From: an uncultured Clostridia bacterium
GTDB taxonomy: Bacteria > Bacillota > Clostridia > TANB77 > CAG-508
Assembly (NCBI GenBank): GCA_934130355.1
Contig: CAKOXV010000003.1
Span: 31,996 to 95,995, forward strand
Direction of reading: 5' to 3'
DNA: 64,000 nucleotides
Shown: positions 17,530-26,160 of the stretch, in pieces
Position numbering within the stretch: the first letter of the stretch is position 1
Layout: every line of letters starts with the position of its first letter
The notes under the pieces: generated by a model
The model's input: the letters and a program-made list of their open reading frames with translations, nothing else
Databases searched by the model: none
Told to the model about the DNA's origin: nothing
Made by a program: the position numbers and the translations under genes

Positions 17530-17626
17530 TATGGTATAATATTAAAGATATTTAGCTTGGCAGTAGCTAAACATAGGTAATACCTAAATTAGAAATTCAT
17601 TTTACAACTGTGAAAGGGGAACTTTT
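17530..17626 (+). promoter_or_regulatory. Extended -10 promoter and structured leader of the Cys-rich gene
   Basis: TGGTATAAT at about 17532-17540 is an extended -10. The leader then has two short hairpins, TTTAGCT/AGCTAAA and TAGGTA/TACCTA, before the GAAAGGGG ribosome-binding site. No riboswitch class was recognised. The rest of 17359-17530 shows nothing. Confidence 0.5.
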
Positions 17627-17851
17627 ATGTTTGCCAAAATTTTGCTATTCTTAAAATTAGAGCAAAAATTAAAAGTAGATACCACTCTCAGCTACGCAAG
17701 TGCTCCTTTATGTAAATATAATAAAGGAGGATGCCTTTGCAAAAGGCAAGAAGGCAATGGAGAAGTTAAATGCTTCTACCGAGAAGGACCTGATAAATGT
17801 TGCTTTGAGAGAGAATCAACTATAGCAATATTGGAAAAGTCTAAGTCTTAA
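17627..17851 (+). CDS. Cysteine-rich small protein, 74 aa
   Basis: Not recognised. The N-terminal half is hydrophobic/basic (MFAKILLFLKLEQKLKV). The second half has seven-odd Cys/charged positions, CKYNKGGCLCKR then KCFYREGPDKCCFERE, arranged like a small metal-binding or disulfide motif. The RBS GAAAGGGG is well placed, and a promoter upstream and a terminator downstream (17873-17899) frame it as a single-gene unit. The reading frame also contains several RNA hairpins (CTCCTTTAT/ATAAAGGAG and GCCTTT/AAAGGC), so a structured RNA is an alternative; tmRNA, RNase P and 6S signatures were looked for and not seen. Confidence 0.55.
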   Translation: MFAKILLFLKLEQKLKVDTTLSYASAPLCKYNKGGCLCKRQEGNGEVKCFYREGPDKCCFERESTIAILEKSKS

Positions 17852-17872
17852 ATCCTAAATTTTACTGCCTAA

Positions 17873-17899
17873 AAGGCTACTCGCAAGAGTAGTCTTTTA
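17873..17899 (+). terminator. Terminator of the Cys-rich gene
   Basis: Stem GGCTACTC/GAGTAGTC with GCAA loop followed by TTTTAT. Confidence 0.85.
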
Positions 17900-17910
17900 T
17901 ATATTAAAAT

Positions 17911-17939
17911 AAAAAAGCACAAAAAATTTGTGCTTTTTT
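17911..17939 (-). terminator. Terminator of tRNA-Leu
   Basis: Stem AAAAAGCACAAA/TTTGTGCTTTTT, a T-run on the minus strand, 6 nt past the tRNA 3' end. Confidence 0.8.
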
Positions 17940-17944
17940 ATTTC

Positions 17945-18027
17945 TGGTGCCCAAAGTGGGACTCGAACCCACATGGTTTCCCGCACGATTTTGAGTCGTG
18001 TGCGTCTGCCAGTTCCGCCATTCGGGC
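17945..18027 (-). tRNA. tRNA-Leu (anticodon CAA)
   Basis: On the minus strand: acceptor GCCCGAA/TTTGGGC (one G-T pair), anticodon stem CACGA/TCGTG with loop CTCAAAA, a long class II variable arm, T-loop GGTTCGAGTCC and an encoded 3' CCA. The anticodon CAA reads UUG. Confidence 0.95.
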
Positions 18028-18108
18028 AAATATTTTTGATTAAATTTAACATCTAAATTATATTAACACAATTTTCAAATTTTGTCTAGTCCCAAAGTGT
18101 ATTTTCTA

Positions 18109-18137
18109 TTGACTATTTGGTAAAATTAATGTATGAT
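18109..18137 (+). promoter_or_regulatory. Promoter of the Clp ATPase gene
   Basis: TTGACT (18109-18114), 17-nt spacer, TATGAT (18132-18137). No CtsR or CIRCE operator is evident nearby. Confidence 0.7.
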
Positions 18138-18175
18138 ATAGAATATTATATTAAGGAAAAGAGGAAATTATATAT

Positions 18176-20557
18176 ATGTTATGCTCAGAATGTAATAAAA
18201 ACAACGCGGAAATTTTTATAAATAAAATTGAAAATGGTGTTTCATCAATGGAAGGACTTTGCCGTGATTGTGCAAAAAAAAGAGGAATTGATGTTCCTCC
18301 TATAAAAAATTCTAACAAATCACAATCAACTAATGCTCAATCATCTCAAAGTAATGTCCCTCCAATAAATAATATAGATTTATCAGGAATGTCAAAACAA
18401 TTAGAGAACTTATTTAAAGATTTATCAGCAAATATAAAAATGGAAAATCTTGAAAATATGGATGACCTTTCACCTGAAGAGCTTGAAGAACTTGAAGATG
18501 AAGAAAAAAATATTGAAAATCCTTTAGGAATTCCAATAGGCTCAATCTTTGCAAGCATTGTTCCAAATCAAAAAGCACAAAATGAAGAAGAATCAAATGG
18601 AAGACAAAAAGTTAAAGTTGAAAAAAAGAAAAATGCAAAGAAAAAGAAAAAATACCTTGATGTTTATGGTACTAACTTAACTGTCAAAGCCAAAAATAAT
18701 GAATTAGACATGGTTATAGGACGTGATAAAGAAATTCAAAGAGTTATTCAAATTTTGAATAGACGTACAAAAAATAACCCTTGCCTAATTGGTGAACCAG
18801 GTGTTGGAAAAACAGCTATTGCCCAAGGATTAGCTATCAAAATCGCAAATAATAATGTACCAGCGAAATTATTAAATAAAGAAGTTTATTTATTAGATAT
18901 GACTGCAGTTATTGCAGGAACTCAATTTAGAGGTCAATTTGAAGCACGTATGAAAGGAATTATTGATGAATGTCGTGAATATGGAAACATTATTCTTGTA
19001 ATTGACGAAATTCACAATATAATTGGTGCTGGAGATGGTGAACATTCTATGAATGCTGCAAACATTTTAAAGCCTTCTCTATCAAATGGTGAAATCCAAT
19101 TAATTGGAACAACAACTCTAAAAGAATATAGAAAGTACATTGAAAAAGATTCTGCTTTAGAAAGAAGATTTCAACAAGTTTTAGTTGAAGAACCAAATAT
19201 TGATGAATCTATAAAAATTCTAGAAGGAATCAAAAAATATTATGAAGAATATCACAAAGTAAAAATATCTAATGATGTAATAAAACATACTGTTGAAATG
19301 TCTGAAAAATATATTCATGATAGATTTTTACCAGATAAAGCAATTGATATACTTGATGAAGCTTGTTCAAGAATTAATTTAGAAAATAAAGAATTATTTA
19401 AACTTGAAATGTTAAAACAAGAACTTGCTCAAGTTCAAGAACAAAAAGAAGATGCTGCAAATGCTGATTCAACTGAAGACTATCAAAAAGCAGCTGATTT
19501 AAAAACACAAGAATGTAGATTGATTGAAGAAATCGATAATTTAAATAGCACAATTGAGTTAAAACATCTTACAACGCAAGACATTGCACAAGTTATTGAA
19601 AACTGGACAAAAATTCCTGTAAAGAAAATAACAGAAGCAGAAACTCAAAAATTATTAAATCTTGAAACAAATCTTCATACTAGAATTATTGGTCAAGATA
19701 AAGCCGTAAGTAGTGTTTCTCGTGCTATTAGAAGAAACCGTGCAGGACTTCAAAGCACTAAACGTCCACCTTCATTTATATTTGTTGGTCCTACTGGTGT
19801 AGGAAAAACAGAACTTGCAAAAAGTTTAGCTTATGAAATGTTTGGCTCAGAAGATTCAATCATAAGAATAGATATGTCTGAATATATGGAAGGTCATTCT
19901 ACATCAAAATTGATTGGTGCACCTCCAGGATATGTTGGATATGATGATGCAGGTCAATTAACTGAAAAAGTTAAAAGAAAACCTTATTCAATTATTCTTT
20001 TAGATGAAATTGAAAAAGCTCATCCAGATGTATTTAATATACTTCTTCAAGTATTAGATGATGGAAAACTTACAGACTCACAAGGAAATACAGTAAGTTT
20101 CCAAAACACTATAATTATTATGACATCTAATGCTGGATCAAACTTAAATAATAATTCAATTGGTTTTGCAAAACAAACTGTTGATACAAATAAAATTGAA
20201 GAAAACTTAAAACAATATTTTAGACCTGAATTTTTGAATAGAATTGATGAAATAATTGTATTTGATCCATTAACAAAGCCTGAATTACTACAAATTGTTG
20301 ATTTAATGCTTAAAGATACCAAAAAAGCTTTAGCAGATAAAAACATGACTTTAACAATATCTGATAATGCTAAAAATTTCATATTAGAAAAAGGTACAAA
20401 TTTAAAATTCGGAGCTAGACCACTTAGAAGAGCTATTCAAAGATACATTGAAGATGAAATTGCAGAAATGCTTTTAAAAAATGAAATTCATGAAGGTCAA
20501 AACATTTTTATTGATACACGTGAAGATAATTCTTCTTTGCATATCTCATGTATGTAA
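18176..20557 (+). CDS. ClpC-like AAA+ unfoldase with McsA-like zinc-finger N-terminus
   Basis: A 793-aa HSP100 protein. The usual Clp N-domain repeat is absent; instead residues 1-40 carry two CxxC pairs (CSECNKN and CRDCAKKRG) like McsA or UvrB-type zinc fingers, then an acidic linker. The first AAA+ domain has GEPGVGKTA (about residue 206) and the middle region has a UVR-like segment (DYQKAADLK). The second AAA+ has GPTGVGKTE (about residue 539), and SIGFAKQ after TSNAGS looks like the ClpP-docking IGF loop. It should unfold substrates for ClpP. RBS AAGAGGAAA precedes the ATG. pgsA follows 16 nt after the stop, so they are likely cotranscribed. Confidence 0.92.
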   Translation: MLCSECNKNNAEIFINKIENGVSSMEGLCRDCAKKRGIDVPPIKNSNKSQSTNAQSSQSNVPPINNIDLSGMSKQLENLFKDLSANIKMENLENMDDLSPEELEELEDEEKNIENPLGIPIGSIFASIVPNQKAQNEEESNGRQKVKVEKKKNAKKKKKYLDVYGTNLTVKAKNNELDMVIGRDKEIQRVIQILNRRTKNNPCLIGEPGVGKTAIAQGLAIKIANNNVPAKLLNKEVYLLDMTAVIAGTQFRGQFEARMKGIIDECREYGNIILVIDEIHNIIGAGDGEHSMNAANILKPSLSNGEIQLIGTTTLKEYRKYIEKDSALERRFQQVLVEEPNIDESIKILEGIKKYYEEYHKVKISNDVIKHTVEMSEKYIHDRFLPDKAIDILDEACSRINLENKELFKLEMLKQELAQVQEQKEDAANADSTEDYQKAADLKTQECRLIEEIDNLNSTIELKHLTTQDIAQVIENWTKIPVKKITEAETQKLLNLETNLHTRIIGQDKAVSSVSRAIRRNRAGLQSTKRPPSFIFVGPTGVGKTELAKSLAYEMFGSEDSIIRIDMSEYMEGHSTSKLIGAPPGYVGYDDAGQLTEKVKRKPYSIILLDEIEKAHPDVFNILLQVLDDGKLTDSQGNTVSFQNTIIIMTSNAGSNLNNNSIGFAKQTVDTNKIEENLKQYFRPEFLNRIDEIIVFDPLTKPELLQIVDLMLKDTKKALADKNMTLTISDNAKNFILEKGTNLKFGARPLRRAIQRYIEDEIAEMLLKNEIHEGQNIFIDTREDNSSLHISCM

Positions 20558-20573
20558 AAAAATTGGAGGATAT

Positions 20574-21125
20574 ATGAAAAAAGAAAATATACCAAATATT
20601 CTAACAATAATACGTTTTATATTAGTACCATTTATCTTTTATTCAGTTATATCAAGGCACTTTTTTACTGCATTAATATTATTTACAATATCTGCCCTAA
20701 CTGATATTTTAGATGGTTTTATTGCACGCAAATTCAATTATATAACTGATATTGGAAAATTGATTGACCCTCTTGCTGATAAATTAACACAGACATCTCT
20801 TCTATTGTCATTGACAATATTAAATATTATACCTTGGTGGATTTTTGCAATTGTATTTGTTAAAGAATTAGTACTTGTAATTTCTGCTTCTGTACTTTAT
20901 TCTAAAGATGATGTTGTCGTTTATAGCAGATGGTATGGGAAATTAGCTACTACACTTTTCTATTTGGCAATAGTATGTTCACTACTTATAAATGAATTTA
21001 ACTTTTCTATTTCATTTAGAATTGACTTATACTTGTATTATTTAGCTATACTTTCAACAATATTTGCACTAATTATGTATTCAATAAAATTCAAATTTAA
21101 AAATGACAACATTATTAAAAAATAA
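20574..21125 (+). CDS. pgsA: CDP-diacylglycerol-glycerol-3-phosphate 3-phosphatidyltransferase
   Basis: A 183-aa membrane enzyme of phosphatidylglycerol synthesis. The CDP-alcohol phosphotransferase motif D-G-x2-A-R-x8-G-x3-D-x3-D appears as DGFIARKFNYITDIGKLIDP followed by LADK. PNILTIIRFILVPF is the typical PgsA N-terminus, and about five hydrophobic helices follow. The start is placed at the ATG at 20574 because TTGGAGG sits 6 nt before it; the longer open frame overlaps the Clp gene. A bidirectional terminator ends the unit. Confidence 0.93.
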   Translation: MKKENIPNILTIIRFILVPFIFYSVISRHFFTALILFTISALTDILDGFIARKFNYITDIGKLIDPLADKLTQTSLLLSLTILNIIPWWIFAIVFVKELVLVISASVLYSKDDVVVYSRWYGKLATTLFYLAIVCSLLINEFNFSISFRIDLYLYYLAILSTIFALIMYSIKFKFKNDNIIKK

Positions 21126-21130
21126 AACAA

Positions 21131-21177
21131 AAATTGAAATATAACTTCATTTAATAGTTATATTTCAATTTTTTTAA
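21131..21177. terminator. Bidirectional terminator, pgsA / BofC-like gene
   Basis: 16-bp stem AAATTGAAATATAACT/AGTTATATTTCAATTT with T-runs on both strands. Confidence 0.88.
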
Positions 21178-21179
21178 TT

Positions 21180-21776
21180 TTATTCAAAATCCTCAATAAT
21201 CTTATTTAGCTCTTCTTTTCCATAGATTTCTAATCCATCTTGCATATTAATTAAATCTGCTTCTGTAAGATATTCACTTGAGATATTTGTTTTTTCATAT
21301 AAGCTTTCTGTTCCATCTTTATTATCAATGTAAACAACAACTTTTCCATTCTCAACTTTTAGTTTAAAATGTTCACCACATACGTCATCAAATTCTTTGT
21401 ATAATGTAACTTTTCCTTTTTCAAAACCTATTACTTCCCATTCTGGATATTGTTTCTGGACTTCATTTTTGGTCATATTTACTAATTCTTGAGGTAATTC
21501 AACATATTCATTTATTGTATGCTCACATTTTTGATAATATTTTTTTAAAATTAATATTGCATTAGCAGAAACTTTTTCTTCTGTTGAAGAAACTGTTGTT
21601 GCATTACTCATTTGTTCATACTCTTCTGTACATTCATCTTCAATTACTTCTGATATATAAGTATTGTTATCATTTATTTTATCTGTTGTTTCTTCTCTTT
21701 TAAATAAAATACAAGCCGCCACTATTCCCAAAATTGTTAATAATACAATTAATATTATTTTTGTTTTATTGCTCAT
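21180..21776 (-). CDS. BofC C-terminal-domain-like membrane protein
   Basis: A 198-aa protein: one N-terminal membrane helix (KIILIVLLTILGIVAACILF), then an acidic extracytoplasmic part ending EADLINMQDGLEIYGKEELN, which resembles the closing segment of BofC-C domains from clostridial spore formers. BofC in Bacillus restrains the SpoIVB signalling protease during sporulation; whether this protein does so is inference. A GTG at 21785 is open, but the ATG at 21776 has the better spacing to GGGAAGGG. It converges on pgsA. Confidence 0.7.
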   Translation of the reverse strand: MSNKTKIILIVLLTILGIVAACILFKREETTDKINDNNTYISEVIEDECTEEYEQMSNATTVSSTEEKVSANAILILKKYYQKCEHTINEYVELPQELVNMTKNEVQKQYPEWEVIGFEKGKVTLYKEFDDVCGEHFKLKVENGKVVVYIDNKDGTESLYEKTNISSEYLTEADLINMQDGLEIYGKEELNKIIEDFE

Positions 21777-21893
21777 TTTTACCACAACCCTTCCCTCTTA
21801 TTATTTACAAAAATTATAAATTTATACAATGTTTGCATATTATGTAAAATTGTGATATAATAATTTATATTATTTTATATAGGAGGCTTGTTT

Positions 21894-22265
21894 ATGGCAC
21901 GGTATTTGTTAGCATTCACTTGTTCACCTTCGGATTATGTACAATACTCTATGAGAGTATTTAAAGTAAGCAAAAATCTTAGTCCCTACGATGTCGCATT
22001 TCCCGAAAATACATTTATGTTTATATTTGTTAATTCGGATGCCAAAAATGTCAAAGAACTCCAGGAGTCATTTGTTTATACGCAGATAAATACAAGAGCT
22101 GTTTTCAATTCTTCAAGTTCATTTCAAATAGAAAATGAAGGAAAACGCTATTTTATAGGAAAACACTGTTTTTACATGGGAGTAGAAGGTGTTTACAATC
22201 TAGAAACCGGTAGCTTCATTCCAGTGTCCTATCTAAGTGATATTGATGAAATAATTGACATCTAA
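21894..22265 (+). CDS. Hypothetical protein, 123 aa, foreign codon use
   Basis: Not recognised. The start is the ATG at 21894 (MARYLLAFTC) behind a perfect AGGAGG 7 nt upstream. It is a soluble protein with beta-rich look (TFMFIFVNSDAKNVKELQ, ending VSYLSDIDEIIDI). Codon use is markedly less AT-biased than the neighbours (GCC, TCG and ACC codons), and codon 3 is CGG, pointing to recent acquisition. It ends at a 28-bp perfect palindrome terminator shared with the end of comEC. Confidence 0.7.
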   Translation: MARYLLAFTCSPSDYVQYSMRVFKVSKNLSPYDVAFPENTFMFIFVNSDAKNVKELQESFVYTQINTRAVFNSSSSFQIENEGKRYFIGKHCFYMGVEGVYNLETGSFIPVSYLSDIDEIIDI

Positions 22266-22279
22266 CTTTACTTAGAATT

Positions 22280-22307
22280 GAGGCTATAGCATATATGCTA
22301 TAGCCTC
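22280..22307. terminator. 28-bp perfect palindrome, bidirectional terminator
   Basis: GAGGCTATAGCATA and its exact complement, followed by TTTTATATTTTT on the + strand. It lies just after the 123-aa gene; the comEC stop codon (22284) is inside the stem. Confidence 0.85.
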
Positions 22308-24702
22308 TTTTATATTTTTTCCATCACTCTTTATTGTAATCTCTCCCATTTCATCTGTTCTATATATTTGTATTCCAAGTAATTGCAATCTTTCTACTAC
22401 TTCTTCACTTGGATGTTTAAATTTATTATTCTTACCAACACCTATCAAAGCAATTGATGGTTTAACATTTTCTAAAAACTTTAATGTGCTGGAAGATTTT
22501 GACCCATGATGTGGCACTTTCAATATATTTGCTTCAAGCTCATTAGAACAGTACATTTCCACTAATCTCTTTTCCGCCTCTTCTTCTATATCTCCCGTGA
22601 ATAATACTTTTAAGTCTTTATATTCAAGTTTTGCTACAAGTGAATTATTATTAATCATATTTTCAGCAATAAATTTTCTCTCAGGAAACAAAATTCTTAT
22701 TTTTAAATCTTTTTCTATGTTTATAATATCTCCCTTTTTTACTACAACAACTGGAATTTGCTTTTCACTAGCAATTTTGCAGAATTCATCATATTGTTCA
22801 CACACATCTCCTTGTTGTCCAATTATAACTTTCTCAACCTTTAACTCTCTTAATATATTTAAAACTCCGACCAACATGGTCATCATCAAAATGGCTAATA
22901 AATATGTAATTCAATTTTTTAATCTTTCTATCTAATAGATATGGAATTAATGTATTTTGTCCACCATCAATTAAAATTGTTTTATCATTTGGAGTTATAA
23001 TCAATGTGCTATCTCCTTGTCCAACATCTATAAAATGTATTTCTAAATCATGCGGAATTTTAGTTATTATAATTCTCACAAGTAACACTACTATTACGAC
23101 TCCAACAATTTTTCGAAAATAAGGTCTCAACTTATATTTGACTAAATATATTATATTTTTTATTCTCTTCTGTGTTTCATTGCAATTTTTTAAATGAAAT
23201 ATTAAATATAAATTTCTAGAAATAAAACTTATTAAATAATACAAAATAACTTGATACAAATCCGGAGTAACCATTTTTAAATTTGCTATATTAATTTTTG
23301 AAATCAATAAAAGCCCATAAGTTGGTATTTCTATTAATTTAGCAAATGCCATTCCTGTATTAATTGAAAAAAATGAAATTAAAATTTGAATAAATCCTCC
23401 TATTACAATTGGTCCTATTACAATACTTAACAATAAATTAGTAAGTAAAAATCCAATTCCTATTGAATTAAAGCTTACAACCATTATAGGTGCTATTACT
23501 ATTTGTGCAGATATTGAAACAGATATAATATCAATTACTTTTTCACTTTTTCTTTGAATTCTTAAAAATACATATTTCCATCTTCTATTTCTCACTTTTG
23601 CACTTTTTAAAACTTTTTCTACAATAGGCTTAAAATATATTATCCCTATTGTTCCTCCATAAGTAAGCATAAAACTTGTACTAATTATAGAATATGGATT
23701 ATTTATTAATGTTAATAATGCTGCTATTGAAATATTATTTAATGTATCACTTTTCCTATACAATACAAATGACATGCATACAAGACTTCCCATAACACTT
23801 GCTCTTACTACAGATACACTAAATCCTGTTATGAACATATATATCATTAGTACAACACTTGCTATGATTTTGCTTTTTCTCTTTCCTAAAATCTTTTTCG
23901 TACCACATGTAACTAAAACTATTATATAGGAAATATGCATCCCTGATACAGCAAGTACATGTGAAATATTGCTTGTTGAAAAATCTTGTTTTATATTTTC
24001 ATCTATTTGCTCTGTATATCCAAGCATTACTCCTAAAATTATTTGTGATATATTTGATGAATATGTTTTTTCTATATTATCTTTTATTTTTAAAAATATA
24101 GAATTAGACATTTGCATCATTTTATTTGCACACTTTTTTTCCAATACTTCTACTGATAAAACTTTTATAGTTCCATATATTTTTTGTGTTTTTAGAAATT
24201 TTTTATAATCGAAACCTTTATAATTTCTTGCTGTTTGAGGTTCCTGAAACACTCCTTCAACTTCTATCTTATCTCCATATTCCAAATTTATCTTTTTGTT
24301 CACATTAATATATAAATTCTCATTTGATAATGTCTTAATTTTATATCTATTGTAATACTCTTTTTCTTTTTTATTACTTATTACAATTGCTATTATTTTC
24401 ATTTCTTCTTGATCTTTAAATGTATTTTCATATCTGAAATCTTGATATTTTATAATTAGATTAGAAATACATGACGAAATAATTATTGTTAAAATAAACT
24501 GAATTTTAAAAATTAATTTTAGATATCTTAAATATCTACTTATTGAAAAAAATTTAAATTTCTTTTTGGTTTTAGGTAATCGAATTATGACATAAAATAC
24601 TATTAGAAACAAATAAAAAGGAACTATACTTATTTTACAGTATAGCCCCCATATTATACCTATAATATAACCAATTACCACTATAAAAATTGGTCTATTC
24701 AA
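22284..24702 (-). CDS. comEC: ComEC/Rec2 DNA-uptake channel, read through a +1 frameshift at CGG
   Basis: Frame 0 (TTG start at 24702, stop at 22834) gives 622 codons: N-terminal membrane segments, an OB-like region, the competence domain (ISHVLAVSGMHISYIIVLV then GFSVSVVRASVMGSLVCM), and the beginning of a metallo-beta-lactamase domain (DVGQGDSTLI and SHFDDDHVG). The rest of that domain (GVLNILRELKVEKV, VLFTGDIEEEAE, LKVPHHGSKSS) is in the +1 frame and ends at 22284. Skipping C at in-frame CGG codon 612 (22867-22869) restores the conserved HVGG motif, about 805 aa in all. ComEC carries single-stranded DNA into the cytoplasm. TTG is the start because the upstream gene stops 1 nt before and AAGGAG is 10 nt away. 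Confidence 0.88.
22865..22871 (-). other. Candidate +1 frameshift site (GGT-CGG-A) in comEC
   Basis: Sense CAT GTT GGT CGG AGT TTT in frame 0. Skipping C gives CAT GTT GGT GGA GTT TTA, restoring the H-V-G-G motif of the metallo-beta-lactamase domain. It is the only in-frame CGG I found in the gene. Confidence 0.75.
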
Positions 24703-26064
24703 TTAAATTACTCTCCTTGCACCTACATATCTTTTTGCATAATATCCTGTAGTTAATGTCGTTATTTTTACTCCACCTTTTGGATTTGAAGCATGTATAA
24801 AATTTCCTTCTCCTACATATATTCCTACGTGACCTATTGCAGTATTTGCCTCATTATTGAATATAACTATATCTCCTAATTGAAGATCGTCTTTTTCCAC
24901 TGCAACTCCGTTTTTAATTTGATCTTTAGATGTTCTATTAAGTGTTATTCCGAAATTTTTATATACATATTGTGTAAAACCTGAACAGTCAAATCCTGTT
25001 GCTGGTGATGCTCCCCCTGCAACATATTTATATCCTAAATAGTTTTTTGCATATTCTACTACTTCGTCTGCACCTGTTTCTTCATTAGTACTTTGCACTA
25101 TCTCTTCTTGTTCTACTTCATCATTTTCTTGTTGTTCACTTGTTTTTTCATTTTTAACTGTTGTTTCTTTTTTTAAAGTACTACCACTTCTTGATGTTAC
25201 TTCTAGAACTTTTGTATCTGAAATATATTTTGCTGATACATATCCTACTCCATCTTCAAGTTTTATTTTATACCAATTTCCAACTTGGCCTATTATTTCT
25301 ACTTTATGATTTTTAGAAAAACTGTCTATTTCTTCACTGTCTGTTGTTGGTTCTTTTCTTACTCTTAGTCCTTCGGCACTTACATATCCAACTTTATTTA
25401 TTTCTGTAACTGTTGGCTCTTCTGTTGTTGAAATTGTTGCTGATGTTTCTTCTGTTTTTTCAGGCTGAGTTTCTTCAGGTTGTGTTTCTTCTGTTTTGTC
25501 TGGTTCTTTATCTGCACTTACATTTTCCAACATACCTTTTAGTATATTTTTTCTTATCCATCCACTTTGAGTGTCATTTTCAATTCTTGCCCAATCATTA
25601 ATTATTTCTATAACAGTTATTTCTCCTGCAATTTTTTCTTTTTCTTTAGAATTAATTAATGGGATTATTTTGGTAATTATTTCTTTTTGTAGTGTGTATT
25701 TGTTATTTTCTTTTATTTCCACATTATTATTTGTTTCTACTGGCTGTTCTTGAACAACATCTGGTTCAACATCTGGTTGAACCACTGTTGAATCTTCTTC
25801 AAAAGTTATTTGTTTTGTGCTAACATATCCTGTTACTTTTCCTTGTTCTGTTTGTGCTTTAACTTTGCACCATTCACCATTTTGCTCTAATATTTCTACT
25901 TCATCACCTTTGTTCAAATAGTCTAATATTACTTTTGAATCTGGTGCTTTTTTTAAATTTACTGTTTTGTCATTGATTGTTCCTGTTGCAGCATAAACTT
26001 TGGTTCCTAATATAATAAAAAAAGTTGTCATTAGTATAATTATTGCTAAATTTTTTATTTTCAT
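24703..26064 (-). CDS. Secreted SH3-domain NlpC/P60 endopeptidase
   Basis: About 453 aa. N-terminal signal peptide (LAIIILMTTFFIILGTKVYA). Three bacterial SH3 domains (near residues 25-85, 120-175 and 220-285; repeated WxxI/V and GYVSAKYI motifs) separated by Glu/Thr-rich linkers. C-terminal NlpC/P60 domain with catalytic Cys in GFDCSGFTQYVY and His in GHVGIYVG. It should cleave peptide stems of peptidoglycan outside the cell. An ATG four codons upstream (26076) is possible; the second ATG fits the weak GAGG site better. comEC starts immediately after its stop. Confidence 0.9.
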   Translation of the reverse strand: MKIKNLAIIILMTTFFIILGTKVYAATGTINDKTVNLKKAPDSKVILDYLNKGDEVEILEQNGEWCKVKAQTEQGKVTGYVSTKQITFEEDSTVVQPDVEPDVVQEQPVETNNNVEIKENNKYTLQKEIITKIIPLINSKEKEKIAGEITVIEIINDWARIENDTQSGWIRKNILKGMLENVSADKEPDKTEETQPEETQPEKTEETSATISTTEEPTVTEINKVGYVSAEGLRVRKEPTTDSEEIDSFSKNHKVEIIGQVGNWYKIKLEDGVGYVSAKYISDTKVLEVTSRSGSTLKKETTVKNEKTSEQQENDEVEQEEIVQSTNEETGADEVVEYAKNYLGYKYVAGGASPATGFDCSGFTQYVYKNFGITLNRTSKDQIKNGVAVEKDDLQLGDIVIFNNEANTAIGHVGIYVGEGNFIHASNPKGGVKITTLTTGYYAKRYVGARRVI

Positions 26065-26117
26065 TTTTAACCTCATTATATTTTATTCTTTTCGCTTAAA
26101 GTATATAATTAAATAAT

Positions 26118-26146
26118 AAAAAAGTCAATTACTTTTGACTTTTTTA
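26118..26146 (-). terminator. Terminator after the glycosyltransferase-like gene
   Basis: AAAAAGTCAA/TTGACTTTTT hairpin with T-runs on both strands, between 26161 and 26064. Confidence 0.75.
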
Positions 26147-26160
26147 TTGCTACTACTTAA

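Noticed and set aside
17545..17899. tmRNA, 6S RNA or RNase P RNA
   Set aside because: Length is suggestive, but there is no CCA end, no tag sequence, no GAGGAAAGUC-type core and no long 6S-like duplex.
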